64,000 nt of DNA from Leisingera aquaemixtae (GTDB taxonomy: Bacteria; Pseudomonadota; Alphaproteobacteria; Rhodobacterales; Rhodobacteraceae). The stretch covers positions 1 through 64,000 of the forward strand of contig NZ_CYSR01000009.1 in assembly GCF_001458395.1 (NCBI RefSeq), in the 5' to 3' direction. Shown piece after piece: positions 8,991 through 17,651 of the stretch (position 1 is its first letter; every line of letters begins with the position of its first letter). The notes beneath the pieces are model-generated. The model was not told the DNA's origin. It did not search any database and saw only the letters and a program-made list of their open reading frames with translations. Both the position numbers and the translations under genes were made by a program.

Positions 8991-10682
8991 TCAGCCCATC
9001 CAGCGGCGCACTGGCGCGGCGGCCTCTTCCAGCGCCTGGCAGGCCACGTCAATCAGGGTTGGGCCGTCATGGGCAAAGGCCTCCTGAACGGCTTGCTCCA
9101 GATCCTCCGGCGTCTCCACCCGCCAGGCTTTGACCCCGAAGGCCTCGGCCACCGCTGCGTGGCTGGTGCGGTTGAAGTCCACATTATAGTAACGCTTGCC
9201 GCAATCATCGCGCTGGCTGGCCTTGATCCAGCCAAAGCTGGCGTTGGAAAACACAACATAGGTGATCGGCGCGTTGCAGCGCACCACGGTTTCCAGCTCG
9301 CCGCAGGTGAAGTTGAAGGACCCGTCGCCCATCAGCCCCACGACCTTGCTGTCAGGCCGCCCGAACCAGGCGCCCAGAGACGCGGACAGCGCATACCCCA
9401 GCGCCCCATGGGCGCGGTTGGTGATATAGTGCCGGCCCGGGTGCTTTTGCTGCGAGTAGGCATTGTAATAGGGGCAGCTGGTGCCGGGGTCCGAGACCAC
9501 GATGGCGTCATCGGGCAGGTTGCGGTTCAGCGCGTGGATGATCTGCTCCGGCAGAACCTGGCCGGTGTTGCTGCTGGCCAGCGCCTCGAACCTGGCGAAC
9601 TTGCGCTGTTTGATGCCGGCGATCTTGGCAGCCGCGCCAAACGCCGGCAGATCACCCGGGCGCCCATCCAGGTAGGCATTCATCGCCGCCAGCGCCAGTT
9701 TCAGGTCGGCCGCCACGCCCACCTCGGTGCGGTAGTTGGCGCCGATCACCATCGGGTCGTTGTCGATATGCACAATGCGGCAGCCAGGCTTCGGCGCCTC
9801 CCAGCGCGATGTGGTGGTGGAGCCCGCCCGGCAGCCCAGAAACACCACCAGATCGGCAGCCTCCATCATCTCCCAGGTTTCATCGGTGCCGCCGTTGGAG
9901 CCGACAACCCCCAGCGATTGCGGGTGGGTGTCGGCCAGCGACCCCTTGCCGGAAATCGAGGTGCCCACTGCGATGTCGAGACGGGACGCGAGCCGGCCCA
10001 GTTCCGCCATCGCGCCCGAAATCACCACGCCGCCGCCGCAGACGATCAGCGGCGACTGGGCGGACAGGATCGCCTCGGCGGCGGCCTCAGCCGCGCCCGG
10101 TTCCGGCGCGGCACGGTAGGCGGGGTAGCTTTGGTGCCGGGGATCGCCCCAGATATCACCGGCCGGAACGTCGTCGTGCTGAATGTCATACGGCAGACCC
10201 AGATGCGCGGCGCCGGAGCGGCCGGTGGTCATCGCCCGGAACGCCTGGCGCACCATGCGCGGAATATGGTCGGCGCGCTTGATCACCGTGTTGAACTTGG
10301 TCAGCGGCGCCATCAGAGCCTCCTGGTTCACCTCGGTCAGCGGGTATTTCCCGTAGGAGCCGACGGAAATATCGGTGGTGATTGCCAGCACCGCGTAAGA
10401 GCTTTCGTTGGCCTCGATCAGCCCCGGCAGGATGTAGGTGGCGCCGCCGCCGGACGGCCCCTCGCAAACGCCCGCCCGCCCGGTCACGCGGGAAAACCCG
10501 TCGGCCATATAGGCCGCGCTGCGCTCATCACGGGTCAGCACGTGGGTGATGCCATGCTCCAGCCGGTTCATCGCATCGTAGAAAGGCAGCGTGGTGTCGC
10601 CGCACAGGCCAAAGATATGGGTGACGCCATGCGCCTCAAGCGAGCGCACCATCGCCTCGGCGCCAGTCATAGTGGTTGTCAT
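8991..10682 (-). CDS. thiamine-diphosphate-dependent enzyme, acetolactate synthase-like large subunit
   Basis: A 563-residue ThDP enzyme with the three usual domains. In the N-terminal Pyr domain, GLCGDTTLPFYDAM and a candidate catalytic Glu in GVCEGPSGGG are visible. A central cofactor-like domain follows, and the C-terminal PP domain has the ThDP-Mg motif GDGSFNF ... NNASFGWI-like. The family includes acetolactate synthase, glyoxylate carboligase, benzoylformate decarboxylase and sulfoacetaldehyde acetyltransferase; I cannot choose among them. No small regulatory subunit is adjacent, so a catabolic rather than a biosynthetic role is likelier. ATG at 10682 chosen for the GGGAGG ribosome site. 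Confidence 0.8.
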   Translation of the reverse strand: MTTTMTGAEAMVRSLEAHGVTHIFGLCGDTTLPFYDAMNRLEHGITHVLTRDERSAAYMADGFSRVTGRAGVCEGPSGGGATYILPGLIEANESSYAVLAITTDISVGSYGKYPLTEVNQEALMAPLTKFNTVIKRADHIPRMVRQAFRAMTTGRSGAAHLGLPYDIQHDDVPAGDIWGDPRHQSYPAYRAAPEPGAAEAAAEAILSAQSPLIVCGGGVVISGAMAELGRLASRLDIAVGTSISGKGSLADTHPQSLGVVGSNGGTDETWEMMEAADLVVFLGCRAGSTTTSRWEAPKPGCRIVHIDNDPMVIGANYRTEVGVAADLKLALAAMNAYLDGRPGDLPAFGAAAKIAGIKQRKFARFEALASSNTGQVLPEQIIHALNRNLPDDAIVVSDPGTSCPYYNAYSQQKHPGRHYITNRAHGALGYALSASLGAWFGRPDSKVVGLMGDGSFNFTCGELETVVRCNAPITYVVFSNASFGWIKASQRDDCGKRYYNVDFNRTSHAAVAEAFGVKAWRVETPEDLEQAVQEAFAHDGPTLIDVACQALEEAAAPVRRWMG

Positions 10683-10881
10683 GGGGGGGCCTCCCAAAGC
10701 CTGCATAAAACCTGCCCCGGGCCGCAGCCCAGGATTCGCACTCATAACTGTATACAATTCTGTAGATGGAAGTGAAGGCTAAACTTCTATTAGAAAATAA
10801 GCCTCTAAGTTTTGAGCATTAAGCGCCCGCCGTCATGACGCGTGCGGTTGGGACGGGAGCCCGGATGCCCCCAGAACTGGT

Positions 10882-11808
10882 CTACCTTGCGGAGGCCGCC
10901 AGGATTTCCGTCACATATTCGCGCCAGGCCGCGGCAAAGCTGGCGGCCAGCTGCGACAGCGGCCGCTCGCTGGGGGTCAGGATCGAATAGCCAAAGGGGA
11001 TCTGCGGCTCAAACGGCAGGAAGCGGATCCGCGCTTCGCCCGCGTGGCTTCGGCGGTAGCTTTCGGCGCTGAGCACATCGACCACCGCACAGGCCTGCCC
11101 GGCGGCGATGAAGTGGAACAGCGGCAGGAAATACTGCGCATCATAGCGCAGGTTGAATTCGGCGCCCGCGGCCTGAAACGCCTGCGAGGTGGCCTGATAG
11201 GTGGTGTGGTCCGGCTGCAGCGCGCCCATCGGCTGGCCGCTGAGCTGGGCCGCGGTGATCACCTCCTGCTGCGCCAGCGGATGGCCGGCCGGCACCGCGC
11301 ACAGGCAATTGCTGGGCAGTTCCTCCGCCGCATAGAGTTTGCGGTCGCCGCGGAACCGGGTCATGTCGCAGAACCCGATGTCAAAGCTGTTGGCGGCGAC
11401 CAGGCTGCGCACCTGCGGCGAGGACCGGGTGGCCAGCGTCACCCGCACCTCGGGCTTGCCGGCCACGAACCGGCTGATGAATTCCGGCAGCAGATAGGTC
11501 GACGGCCCCGGCATCGCCACGATGCGGATCGACCCCTGCACCCGGTCGCGCATGTTGGCCAGGTTCTGCTGCGCGGTTTCCATCCGCGACAGGATCTCGG
11601 TTGCCTCCGCCATCAGATACTGTGCTTCGGGCACCGGCACCAGGCGGCGGCCTTCGCGCAGGAACAAGGGCAGCCCCAGCTCCTCCTCCAGCGTTTTGAT
11701 GGCGGCGCTGATGGCGGGCTGGGTGCGGTGCAGGTTGCGCGCCGCCTGGCTGACCGAGCCGGTTTTCATGACCTCATGAAAGACCGCAAGCTGGTGTGAG
11801 TTCATCAA
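10882..11808 (-). CDS. LysR-family transcriptional regulator
   Basis: A 308-residue LysR protein. The HTH is at residues about 3-62 (HQLAVFHEVMKTGSVSQAARNLHRTQPAISAAIKTLE), followed by the two-lobed effector domain. It is divergent from the TAXI-TRAP transporter operon, with about 150 bp between starts, and is therefore the likely controller of the whole transporter / D-amino-acid dehydrogenase / racemase / aminotransferase locus. Downstream on the same strand is the ThDP enzyme gene, with about 200 bp between, so it may be controlled as well. Confidence 0.87.
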   Translation of the reverse strand: MMNSHQLAVFHEVMKTGSVSQAARNLHRTQPAISAAIKTLEEELGLPLFLREGRRLVPVPEAQYLMAEATEILSRMETAQQNLANMRDRVQGSIRIVAMPGPSTYLLPEFISRFVAGKPEVRVTLATRSSPQVRSLVAANSFDIGFCDMTRFRGDRKLYAAEELPSNCLCAVPAGHPLAQQEVITAAQLSGQPMGALQPDHTTYQATSQAFQAAGAEFNLRYDAQYFLPLFHFIAAGQACAVVDVLSAESYRRSHAGEARIRFLPFEPQIPFGYSILTPSERPLSQLAASFAAAWREYVTEILAASAR

Positions 11809-11840
11809 TGGCCCCCTGGCGCAAACCCATCATAAATCTG

Positions 11841-11861
11841 ATCTATACATACAGTATAATT
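11841..11861 (+). promoter_or_regulatory. AT-rich divergent promoter with consensus TATAAT
   Basis: A perfect TATAAT lies at 11855-11860, preceded by the near-symmetrical ATACATACAGTAT, in an unusually AT-rich stretch between the LysR gene and the TAXI binding-protein gene. It is a plausible -10 element plus a LysR-type T-N11-A operator. No good -35 was found, which is compatible with activator dependence. Confidence 0.4.
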
Positions 11862-11956
11862 TTAAATTTGTACTTATGCTTCTCCTTACTCATGATGCAA
11901 AAATCGGAGGAGTGAGCTGCCGGGCAACGCGGCAGCCAAAACCAAGGGAAGAGACA

Positions 11957-12967
11957 ATGGGATTTATCAAGACACTGACCGGGGCCGCGCTGGCCTGCAC
12001 CATGCTGACCGGAACTGCTGTGGCGCAGGACATGACCTTTTTCCGCATCGGCACCGGCGGCGCAGGTGGCACTTATTTCCCAATCGGCGGCATTATCGCC
12101 AACGCGATTTCCAACCCGCCCGGCTCGCGCGCCTGTGACGAGGGCGGCAACTGCGGCGTGCCGGGCCTAGTGGCGATGGCGCAGTCGACCAACGCCTCTG
12201 CCCATAACGTGAACGCCATTCAGGCGGGCCAGATGGAGGCGGGATTGTCCGGCGCCGCAACCCTGCATTTCGCCTACCACGGCAAGGGCAAGTTCGAAGG
12301 CAACGCCAAGCCCGACCTGCGGGTGATTGCCAACCTGTTCCCGGAGGACCTGCACCTGGTGCTGCCTGAGGGCCACAAGCTGGAGAGCCTCGCGGAGCTG
12401 AAGGGCAAGCGCGTGGGCATCGCGCAGGCGGGCTCCGGCACCCAGATCGCGGTGGAGCTGATCCTGAACGACCACGGCGTCAACCGCGATAACATCGACG
12501 AGGCTGAACTGAACAACGCCCAGTCCGCCGAGCGCATCGCCGACGGCCAGCTGGACGCCTATTTCTATGCGGCCGGCACACCCGTCGCGGCGATGATCCA
12601 GCTCGACAACACCAAGGGGATGGAGCTGCACAACTGGTCCGAGGAAGAGGTCAAGATGGCCAATACCACGGTGCCCTACTACATCCCCTCGACCATTCCG
12701 GCGGGCACCTATCCGGGTGTGGATTATGACGTGAACACAGTGGCGGTCTCCGGCATGCTGGTCACCAATGCCAGTATGGATGAAGAGCTGATCTATCAGA
12801 TCACCAAGGCGATGTGGTCCGACACCGCCCGCAAGCTCTTGGACAACGGCCACCCCAAGGGCAAGGCGATCACGCTGGAAACCGCGCTGGACGGCGTTGA
12901 AGGCATCGGCGTGCCGCTGCATCCGGGGGCTGAGCGCTTCTACCGCGAAATCGGCATGCTGAAGTAA
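11957..12967 (+). CDS. TAXI-family TRAP transporter solute-binding protein
   Basis: A 336-residue exported protein. A signal peptide (MGFIKTLTGAALACTMLTGTAVAQ) precedes FFRIGTGGAGGTYFPIGGIIANAIS, the characteristic start of TAXI binding proteins. It delivers its ligand to the fused TRAP permease encoded next. Ribosome site AAGGGAAGAG before the ATG at 11957. The ligand is unknown. TAXI proteins often bind amino acids or dicarboxylates, and the downstream genes for D-amino-acid oxidation and racemisation make an amino acid plausible (inference). Confidence 0.9.
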   Translation: MGFIKTLTGAALACTMLTGTAVAQDMTFFRIGTGGAGGTYFPIGGIIANAISNPPGSRACDEGGNCGVPGLVAMAQSTNASAHNVNAIQAGQMEAGLSGAATLHFAYHGKGKFEGNAKPDLRVIANLFPEDLHLVLPEGHKLESLAELKGKRVGIAQAGSGTQIAVELILNDHGVNRDNIDEAELNNAQSAERIADGQLDAYFYAAGTPVAAMIQLDNTKGMELHNWSEEEVKMANTTVPYYIPSTIPAGTYPGVDYDVNTVAVSGMLVTNASMDEELIYQITKAMWSDTARKLLDNGHPKGKAITLETALDGVEGIGVPLHPGAERFYREIGMLK

Positions 12968-13000
12968 CGTTTATCAGCAGCGAAACGGCACAAACAGGAA

Positions 13001-13085
13001 CCGCCCGGCGGCACCGCCGGGCAGCGCCCGACCCTCCCCACGGGAGGGCGCTTCACACCCACCCAGGGTCGGGCGCTGCCCTCAG
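13001..13085 (-). repeat. long palindromic intergenic repeat, copy 2 (inverted orientation)
   Basis: Reading on the minus strand it shows the same outer arms (GGGCAGCGCCCGACCCT ... AGGGTCGGGCGCTGCCC) and the flanking GGCGGTGCCGCC hairpin as the other copies. The inner part is GGGTG...CCCTCCCG and belongs to the same sub-variant as the copy near 18.95 kb. It lies between the TAXI binding-protein gene and its permease gene, where it may let the first gene be expressed more than the second. Confidence 0.75.
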
Positions 13086-13218
13086 TGTCACAAAGCAACC
13101 TGGCCCTCTGTTTCAAAGAATTACCGGAAAGCTTAAGCACCTGCTGCAAGGAGATCCTCGCTGCTGCTTTACGTTTCCCGGCACCCTGCCGGTGAAGCCC
13201 CGGAACTGGAGACCCCCG

Positions 13219-15444
13219 ATGTCCCTGGACACCCATCTCGACACCAAGGCGCTTGAGGAGCTGGAGAAGCAGTATGACTCCGCTCTGAACACGCGCGACA
13301 ACGGACCCAAGCTGACGGGGTTCATCTATTGGGCCAGCATCGCCTTTGCCCTCTATCACCTGTGGACGGCCGGATTCGGCACGCCGGTGGACCATGTGCA
13401 TATGGGCATTCACCTGGCGGGCCTGTTCCTGTTCATTTTCGTGGGCTTTCCCATGATCCGGACCGCGCGCAGCCTGGACTGGCGCGGACCCAATCCGCTG
13501 CGCCCCGGAAATGTGCCGCTCTATGACTGGGCGCTGACCGGCCTCAGCATGGCGGCGGCGCTGTTTCTCTGGGTCAGCTGGCGCGGCTTTGACATGTTCG
13601 GCTTTGACATTGCAGAACAGGCGCTGCGGCAGGGCAACCCGTCCGGCCTGGATGTGTTCTTCGGCTCGGTGCTGATCCTGACGGTGCTGGAGATCGCGCG
13701 CCGCACCATCGGCTTTGTGCTGCCGCTGATCATCCTGGTGTTCATGGCCTATGCGCTGTTCGGCCCCTACATGCCCGCGCAGATCCTCAAGCACCCCGGC
13801 GTCAACTGGCAGCAGTTCGTCAACAACATGTATTTCCCGTCCGAAGGCATCTTTGGTGTGACGCTGTGGGTGGTGTCCACCGTGGTGTTCCACTTCGTGC
13901 TGTTCGGCGTGGTGGCGCAGCGGATGGGGCTGGGGCAGTTCTTTGTCGACAACGCCATGCTGCTTGCGGGCCGCTATACCGGCGGGCCGGCCAAGGTGTC
14001 GGTGGTGTCCTCGGCCTTCTTCGGCACCATCTCCGGCTCGTCCATTGCCAACACGGTCTCCACCGGCTCCCTGACCATCCCCAACATGAAGAAAATGGGC
14101 TACCCCGGCCATTTCGCAGGCGGGGTTGAGGCCGCGGCCTCGGCAGGCGGGCAGATCACACCACCGATCATGGGGGCGGCCTCCTTCCTGATGGCTGAAT
14201 ATCTTGAGGTGCCCTATACCACCATCGTGATTGCGGCGATCGTGCCGGCTCTGATGCACTATATCGGGGTGATCTCGATCGTGCATTTCACCGCCAAGAA
14301 ACTGGGCCTCACTGCCTATCCCAAGGAGCAGCTGCCCAAGTTTCTGCAGGTCTGGAAGGACGGCTGGTACACCATTATTCCGCTGATCGCGCTCCTCCTG
14401 GTGCTGTTCTCGGGCTATTCGCCGAACATGGCGGCCTTCGTCGGCCTCAGCCTGTGCATCGTCGTCGGCTTCTGCGCCTTTGACAAACCGGCCACGCTGC
14501 TGGTGCCGCTGGCGCTGCTCGCCTTCATCTTCTGGAAGGCCTCGCCCTATTCCGGCGAGGGGTATACGCCGGTAATGGCCGGGATGCTGGCGGCGCTGAC
14601 CGTCATCGGCTGCCTGCACCGCAATGAGCGGCAGACCTTCCGCAACCTGTTCGACAGCTTCCATGTCGGGGTGCAATACGCGCTGGCCGTGGGCGCTGCC
14701 TCTGCCGCGGTGGGCATTGTGGTCGGTGTGATCAACACCACCGGCGTCGGCTTCCGCCTCGGCTTCATGGTCACCGGCGGCGCGGCGGATATGGCGGCAG
14801 CGATTGCGCCGTTCCTGGACTGGACCTCGATCGAGGCGTTCAGCCAGCCCTCGATCCAGCAGTTCCTGTCGCTGGTGCTGATCGCCATGGCCTGTATCCT
14901 GATGGGGGCCGGCCTGCCGACCACCGCGCTTTACATCATGCTTGTGGCGGTTGCGGCGCCCGCCCCCAGCCAGCTGGGCGGGCCGCCGCCCGCCCCACAT
15001 ATGTTCGTGCTCTACTACGGTGTGTTTTCAGAGACCCCCCCGCCGGTCTGCGCCTCGGCCTATGCGGCGGCGGGGATTGCGGGCTCCAACCCATTCCGCA
15101 CCGGGCTCAACGCCTTTACCCTGGGGCTGGGCAAGCTGATGGTGCCGATGGTGTTTGTCTACGCGCCCACCATGCTGATCGTGCTGCCGGAGCATTTCAC
15201 GCTGCTGAGCTTCACCCAGGTCACCCTGACCTGCGCGGCGGGTGTCTTTGCCATCGCCACCGCTGTCTCGGCCTACTTCCTGGCGCCGCTCAGCGGTATC
15301 TGGCGGCTGCTGATGGCGATCGGAGGCCTGCTCTTGGTGGCGCCGTCCGGCGGCTCTGACATCGCGGCGCTTGCGGTGATGGCGCCGGTGCTGCTGCAGC
15401 AGCTGGGCCAGCAGCGCAAGCTTCAGGCGGGGGCGGCGCAATGA
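13219..15444 (+). CDS. TRAP transporter fused permease (small 4TM plus large 12TM subunits)
   Basis: A 741-residue polytopic inner-membrane protein. The N-terminal ~150 residues contain the short hydrophobic segments of the DctQ-type small subunit. The remainder is a DctM-like domain with the conserved stretch FFGTISGSSIANTVSTGSLTIPNMKKMGY and a second half containing GAGLPTTALYIM. Such 4TM/12TM fusions are the permeases of TAXI-type TRAP systems and use an ion gradient. ATG at 13219 chosen for its CTGGAGA ribosome site; an in-frame start 27 bp upstream is less convincing. It overlaps the next gene by 4 bp, so they are translationally coupled. Confidence 0.9.
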   Translation: MSLDTHLDTKALEELEKQYDSALNTRDNGPKLTGFIYWASIAFALYHLWTAGFGTPVDHVHMGIHLAGLFLFIFVGFPMIRTARSLDWRGPNPLRPGNVPLYDWALTGLSMAAALFLWVSWRGFDMFGFDIAEQALRQGNPSGLDVFFGSVLILTVLEIARRTIGFVLPLIILVFMAYALFGPYMPAQILKHPGVNWQQFVNNMYFPSEGIFGVTLWVVSTVVFHFVLFGVVAQRMGLGQFFVDNAMLLAGRYTGGPAKVSVVSSAFFGTISGSSIANTVSTGSLTIPNMKKMGYPGHFAGGVEAAASAGGQITPPIMGAASFLMAEYLEVPYTTIVIAAIVPALMHYIGVISIVHFTAKKLGLTAYPKEQLPKFLQVWKDGWYTIIPLIALLLVLFSGYSPNMAAFVGLSLCIVVGFCAFDKPATLLVPLALLAFIFWKASPYSGEGYTPVMAGMLAALTVIGCLHRNERQTFRNLFDSFHVGVQYALAVGAASAAVGIVVGVINTTGVGFRLGFMVTGGAADMAAAIAPFLDWTSIEAFSQPSIQQFLSLVLIAMACILMGAGLPTTALYIMLVAVAAPAPSQLGGPPPAPHMFVLYYGVFSETPPPVCASAYAAAGIAGSNPFRTGLNAFTLGLGKLMVPMVFVYAPTMLIVLPEHFTLLSFTQVTLTCAAGVFAIATAVSAYFLAPLSGIWRLLMAIGGLLLVAPSGGSDIAALAVMAPVLLQQLGQQRKLQAGAAQ

Positions 15445-16706
15445 GCACCCCCGTCTCCCCCGATGTGACTGTCCTGGGCGCCGGGATCGTCGGCATCTGC
15501 TCGGCCTTGAGCCTGGCAGAAAGGGGCCTCCGTGTCCGCCTGATCGACCGGGACGCACCGGGCCAGGCGACGTCCTACGGCAATGCCGGCATCATCTCGC
15601 CCTGGTCGGTGGTGCCGCAATCCATGCCGGGCCTGTGGAAGAAGGTGCCGGGCTGGCTGCTGGACCCGCTGGGGCCGGTGACGGTAAAGCCAAGCTACCT
15701 GCCCAAGGTCGCGCCTTGGGGCCTGCGGTTCCTGTCGGAAGGGCGCGAAGGGCGGATCCAGCAAATCTCCGATGCGATGGACACGCTGAACCGCAATTGC
15801 GTCGAGCTGTACCGCCAGCATCTGGCGGGCACCGGGCATGAGGATCTGGTGCAGGACAGCTATTACGTCCACGCCTTCCGCAACGCGGAGGCCGCCGATC
15901 TGGATTCGGTGGATTACCGAATGCGCGGCGACCGCGGGGCCGATATGGAGCGGATCGGCGCGGCAGCACTGCGCGATCTGGAACCGGCGCTGACGCCGGA
16001 GTTTCAGGCCGCGATCCTGATCAAGGGCCAGGCGCGGGCGACCTCTCCGGGGCGCATCTGCACCGTCCTGGCCGGGAAACTCCTGTCGATGGGCGGGGAA
16101 ATCCTGCAGCAAACCGTGCGGGGCATCCTGCCTGCCCAAAGCGGCGGCTGGACCTATACCACCGAGGCAGGGCAGGAATGGACGCCCAAGCTGGTGATGG
16201 CGATGGGCGTCTGGTCAGGCGAGCTGCTGAAACCCTTGGGCATCAGGATCCCGATGGAATCCGAGCGCGGCTACCACGTGTCTTTCAAAAACCCGGGCGT
16301 CGCGCTCAACAATTCGATCATGGATATGGACATGAAATTCGTGGCCTCCTCGATGGAGGACGGGCTGCGGGTGGCAGGCACCGCGGAATTTGCGGGCCTC
16401 GATCAGCCGCTGAACCGGAAACGGCTGGACGGGCTGGTGAAGCTGGCCCGCGCGCTGCTGCCGGACCTGCGGGCGGACGATATGGACACCTGGTCCGGCC
16501 AGCGCCCCAGCCTGCCCGACAGCCTGCCCTGCATAGGCGAGGTCGAAGGCTTCCCCGGTCTGATCGCCGCCTTCGGCCACAGCCACTATGGCCTGATGAT
16601 GGCCCCGAAAACCGGGCGGCTGGTGGCGGATATCGTCAGCGGCACGTCTGTGAACGAAGACCTCTCGCCGTTCCGCGCGCGGCGCTATGAAAGGATCAAG
16701 GCATGA
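15441..16706 (+). CDS. D-amino acid dehydrogenase (FAD-dependent, DadA-like)
   Basis: A 421-residue FAD oxidoreductase of the DAO fold. It starts DVTVLGAGIVGICSALSLAERGLRVRLID, the N-terminal GxGxxG FAD site, and contains SYGNAGIISPW, typical of DadA. The C-terminal segment AFGHSHYGLMMAPKTG matches the closing FAD-binding motif of the family. It oxidatively deaminates a D-amino acid (or a related imino/secondary amine) to a 2-oxo acid, passing electrons to the respiratory chain. The start overlaps the permease stop (ATGA) and the end overlaps the racemase start, so it is part of one operon. Confidence 0.86.
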   Translation: MSTPVSPDVTVLGAGIVGICSALSLAERGLRVRLIDRDAPGQATSYGNAGIISPWSVVPQSMPGLWKKVPGWLLDPLGPVTVKPSYLPKVAPWGLRFLSEGREGRIQQISDAMDTLNRNCVELYRQHLAGTGHEDLVQDSYYVHAFRNAEAADLDSVDYRMRGDRGADMERIGAAALRDLEPALTPEFQAAILIKGQARATSPGRICTVLAGKLLSMGGEILQQTVRGILPAQSGGWTYTTEAGQEWTPKLVMAMGVWSGELLKPLGIRIPMESERGYHVSFKNPGVALNNSIMDMDMKFVASSMEDGLRVAGTAEFAGLDQPLNRKRLDGLVKLARALLPDLRADDMDTWSGQRPSLPDSLPCIGEVEGFPGLIAAFGHSHYGLMMAPKTGRLVADIVSGTSVNEDLSPFRARRYERIKA

Positions 16707-17431
16707 CCATCCACCCCGGCGGTCAGAACATCTGCGGCGTCTCCATCGGCGTTCTGGCGCTGGAAAGCTATTTCCCCAAACCCCCCGGCCACATCAAGAA
16801 CCCCTCCAGCCTGCCCTTCACCACGCTTTACGAGATGCTGGAGGGGATCACGGTGCCGAAACTGCTGGCCAACCCCACGGGCGAGATGAAGGACCGGCTG
16901 ATCGCAGCTGCCAAGCGGCTGGAGGCCAAGGGCGTGCGGGCGATAACCGGCTCTTGCGGGTTTCTGGCGGTTTTCCAGAAGGAGATCGCCGCAGCGGTGA
17001 ATGTGCCAGTGTTTGTCTCCTCGCTGATCCAGGTGCCGCTGGCGCATCAGATGACCGGACGCACGGTGGGGGTGATCACTGCATCGGCTGGCAGCCTGAC
17101 TGCAGCGCATTTGCAAGGCGTCGGCGCCGAAAATACGCCGGTCGTGGTGCAGGGGCTGGATGATGCCGAGGAATTCTCCACCGTAATCCTGCGCAATGAG
17201 CGCACCGCGATGGATCTGGCCAAGGTCGAGGCAGAGCTGCTGGCCGCCGCCAAGGGCATGATCGCCCGCAACCCGCAGATCGGCCCGATCGTGCTGGAAT
17301 GCACAGACCTGCCGCCCTATGCCCACGCGCTGCAGGCCGCGCTGAACCGGCCGGTGTTCGACATCATCACACTCTCGGAGATGGTCCACCGGGCCGCCCT
17401 GCGCATGCCGTTTCAGGGGTTTATCACCTGA
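16703..17431 (+). CDS. aspartate/glutamate racemase family protein
   Basis: A 242-residue protein of the Asp/Glu/hydantoin racemase superfamily. The two catalytic-type cysteines are present: C85 in ITGSCGFLAV and C200 in IVLECTDLPPY, which is the two-base cofactor-independent mechanism of the family. Members racemise Asp, Glu or hydantoins, or act as maleate isomerase and arylmalonate decarboxylase. The 4-bp overlap with the D-amino-acid dehydrogenase gene suggests it converts an imported L- (or D-) substrate for the dehydrogenase. Confidence 0.8.
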   Translation: MTIHPGGQNICGVSIGVLALESYFPKPPGHIKNPSSLPFTTLYEMLEGITVPKLLANPTGEMKDRLIAAAKRLEAKGVRAITGSCGFLAVFQKEIAAAVNVPVFVSSLIQVPLAHQMTGRTVGVITASAGSLTAAHLQGVGAENTPVVVQGLDDAEEFSTVILRNERTAMDLAKVEAELLAAAKGMIARNPQIGPIVLECTDLPPYAHALQAALNRPVFDIITLSEMVHRAALRMPFQGFIT

Positions 17432-17454
17432 AAACGTGCCAGGCTTGTTTCAGC

Positions 17455-17518
17455 CCGCTGAGGGCAGCGCCCTCCCGCGGGGAGGGTCGGGCGCTGCCCG
17501 GCGGTGCCGCCGGGCGGT
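17455..17518 (+). repeat. long palindromic intergenic repeat, copy 3 (short form)
   Basis: GAGGGCAGCGCCCTCC...GGAGGGTCGGGCGCTGCCC is followed by the GGCGGTGCCGCC hairpin. Compared with the other copies the interior is shortened. It sits 24 bp after the racemase stop and before the aminotransferase gene. Confidence 0.72.
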
Positions 17519-17651
17519 TCATTCGTGGAATGCAAGATCAAACGGCAACCGCAGTGAAGACCGGGCCTCAGCCCCGGGTTTTTTCGGATGCCCCCGCCCG
17601 GCAACCGCCTTACTGTGCCGGCAAATCAAACGCCTTTCGGTTGGACTTGCC

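Noticed and set aside
7935-10775. Very long open frame on the plus strand opposite the PLP and ThDP genes
   Set aside because: It lies antisense to two genes with clear motifs and consists of His/Arg/Gly/Gln-rich sequence, a known effect of high GC content.
12940-15000. Long open frame on the minus strand opposite the TRAP permease
   Set aside because: Composition is dominated by His, Arg, Gln and Gly with no domain; it is the reverse image of a well-supported membrane protein.
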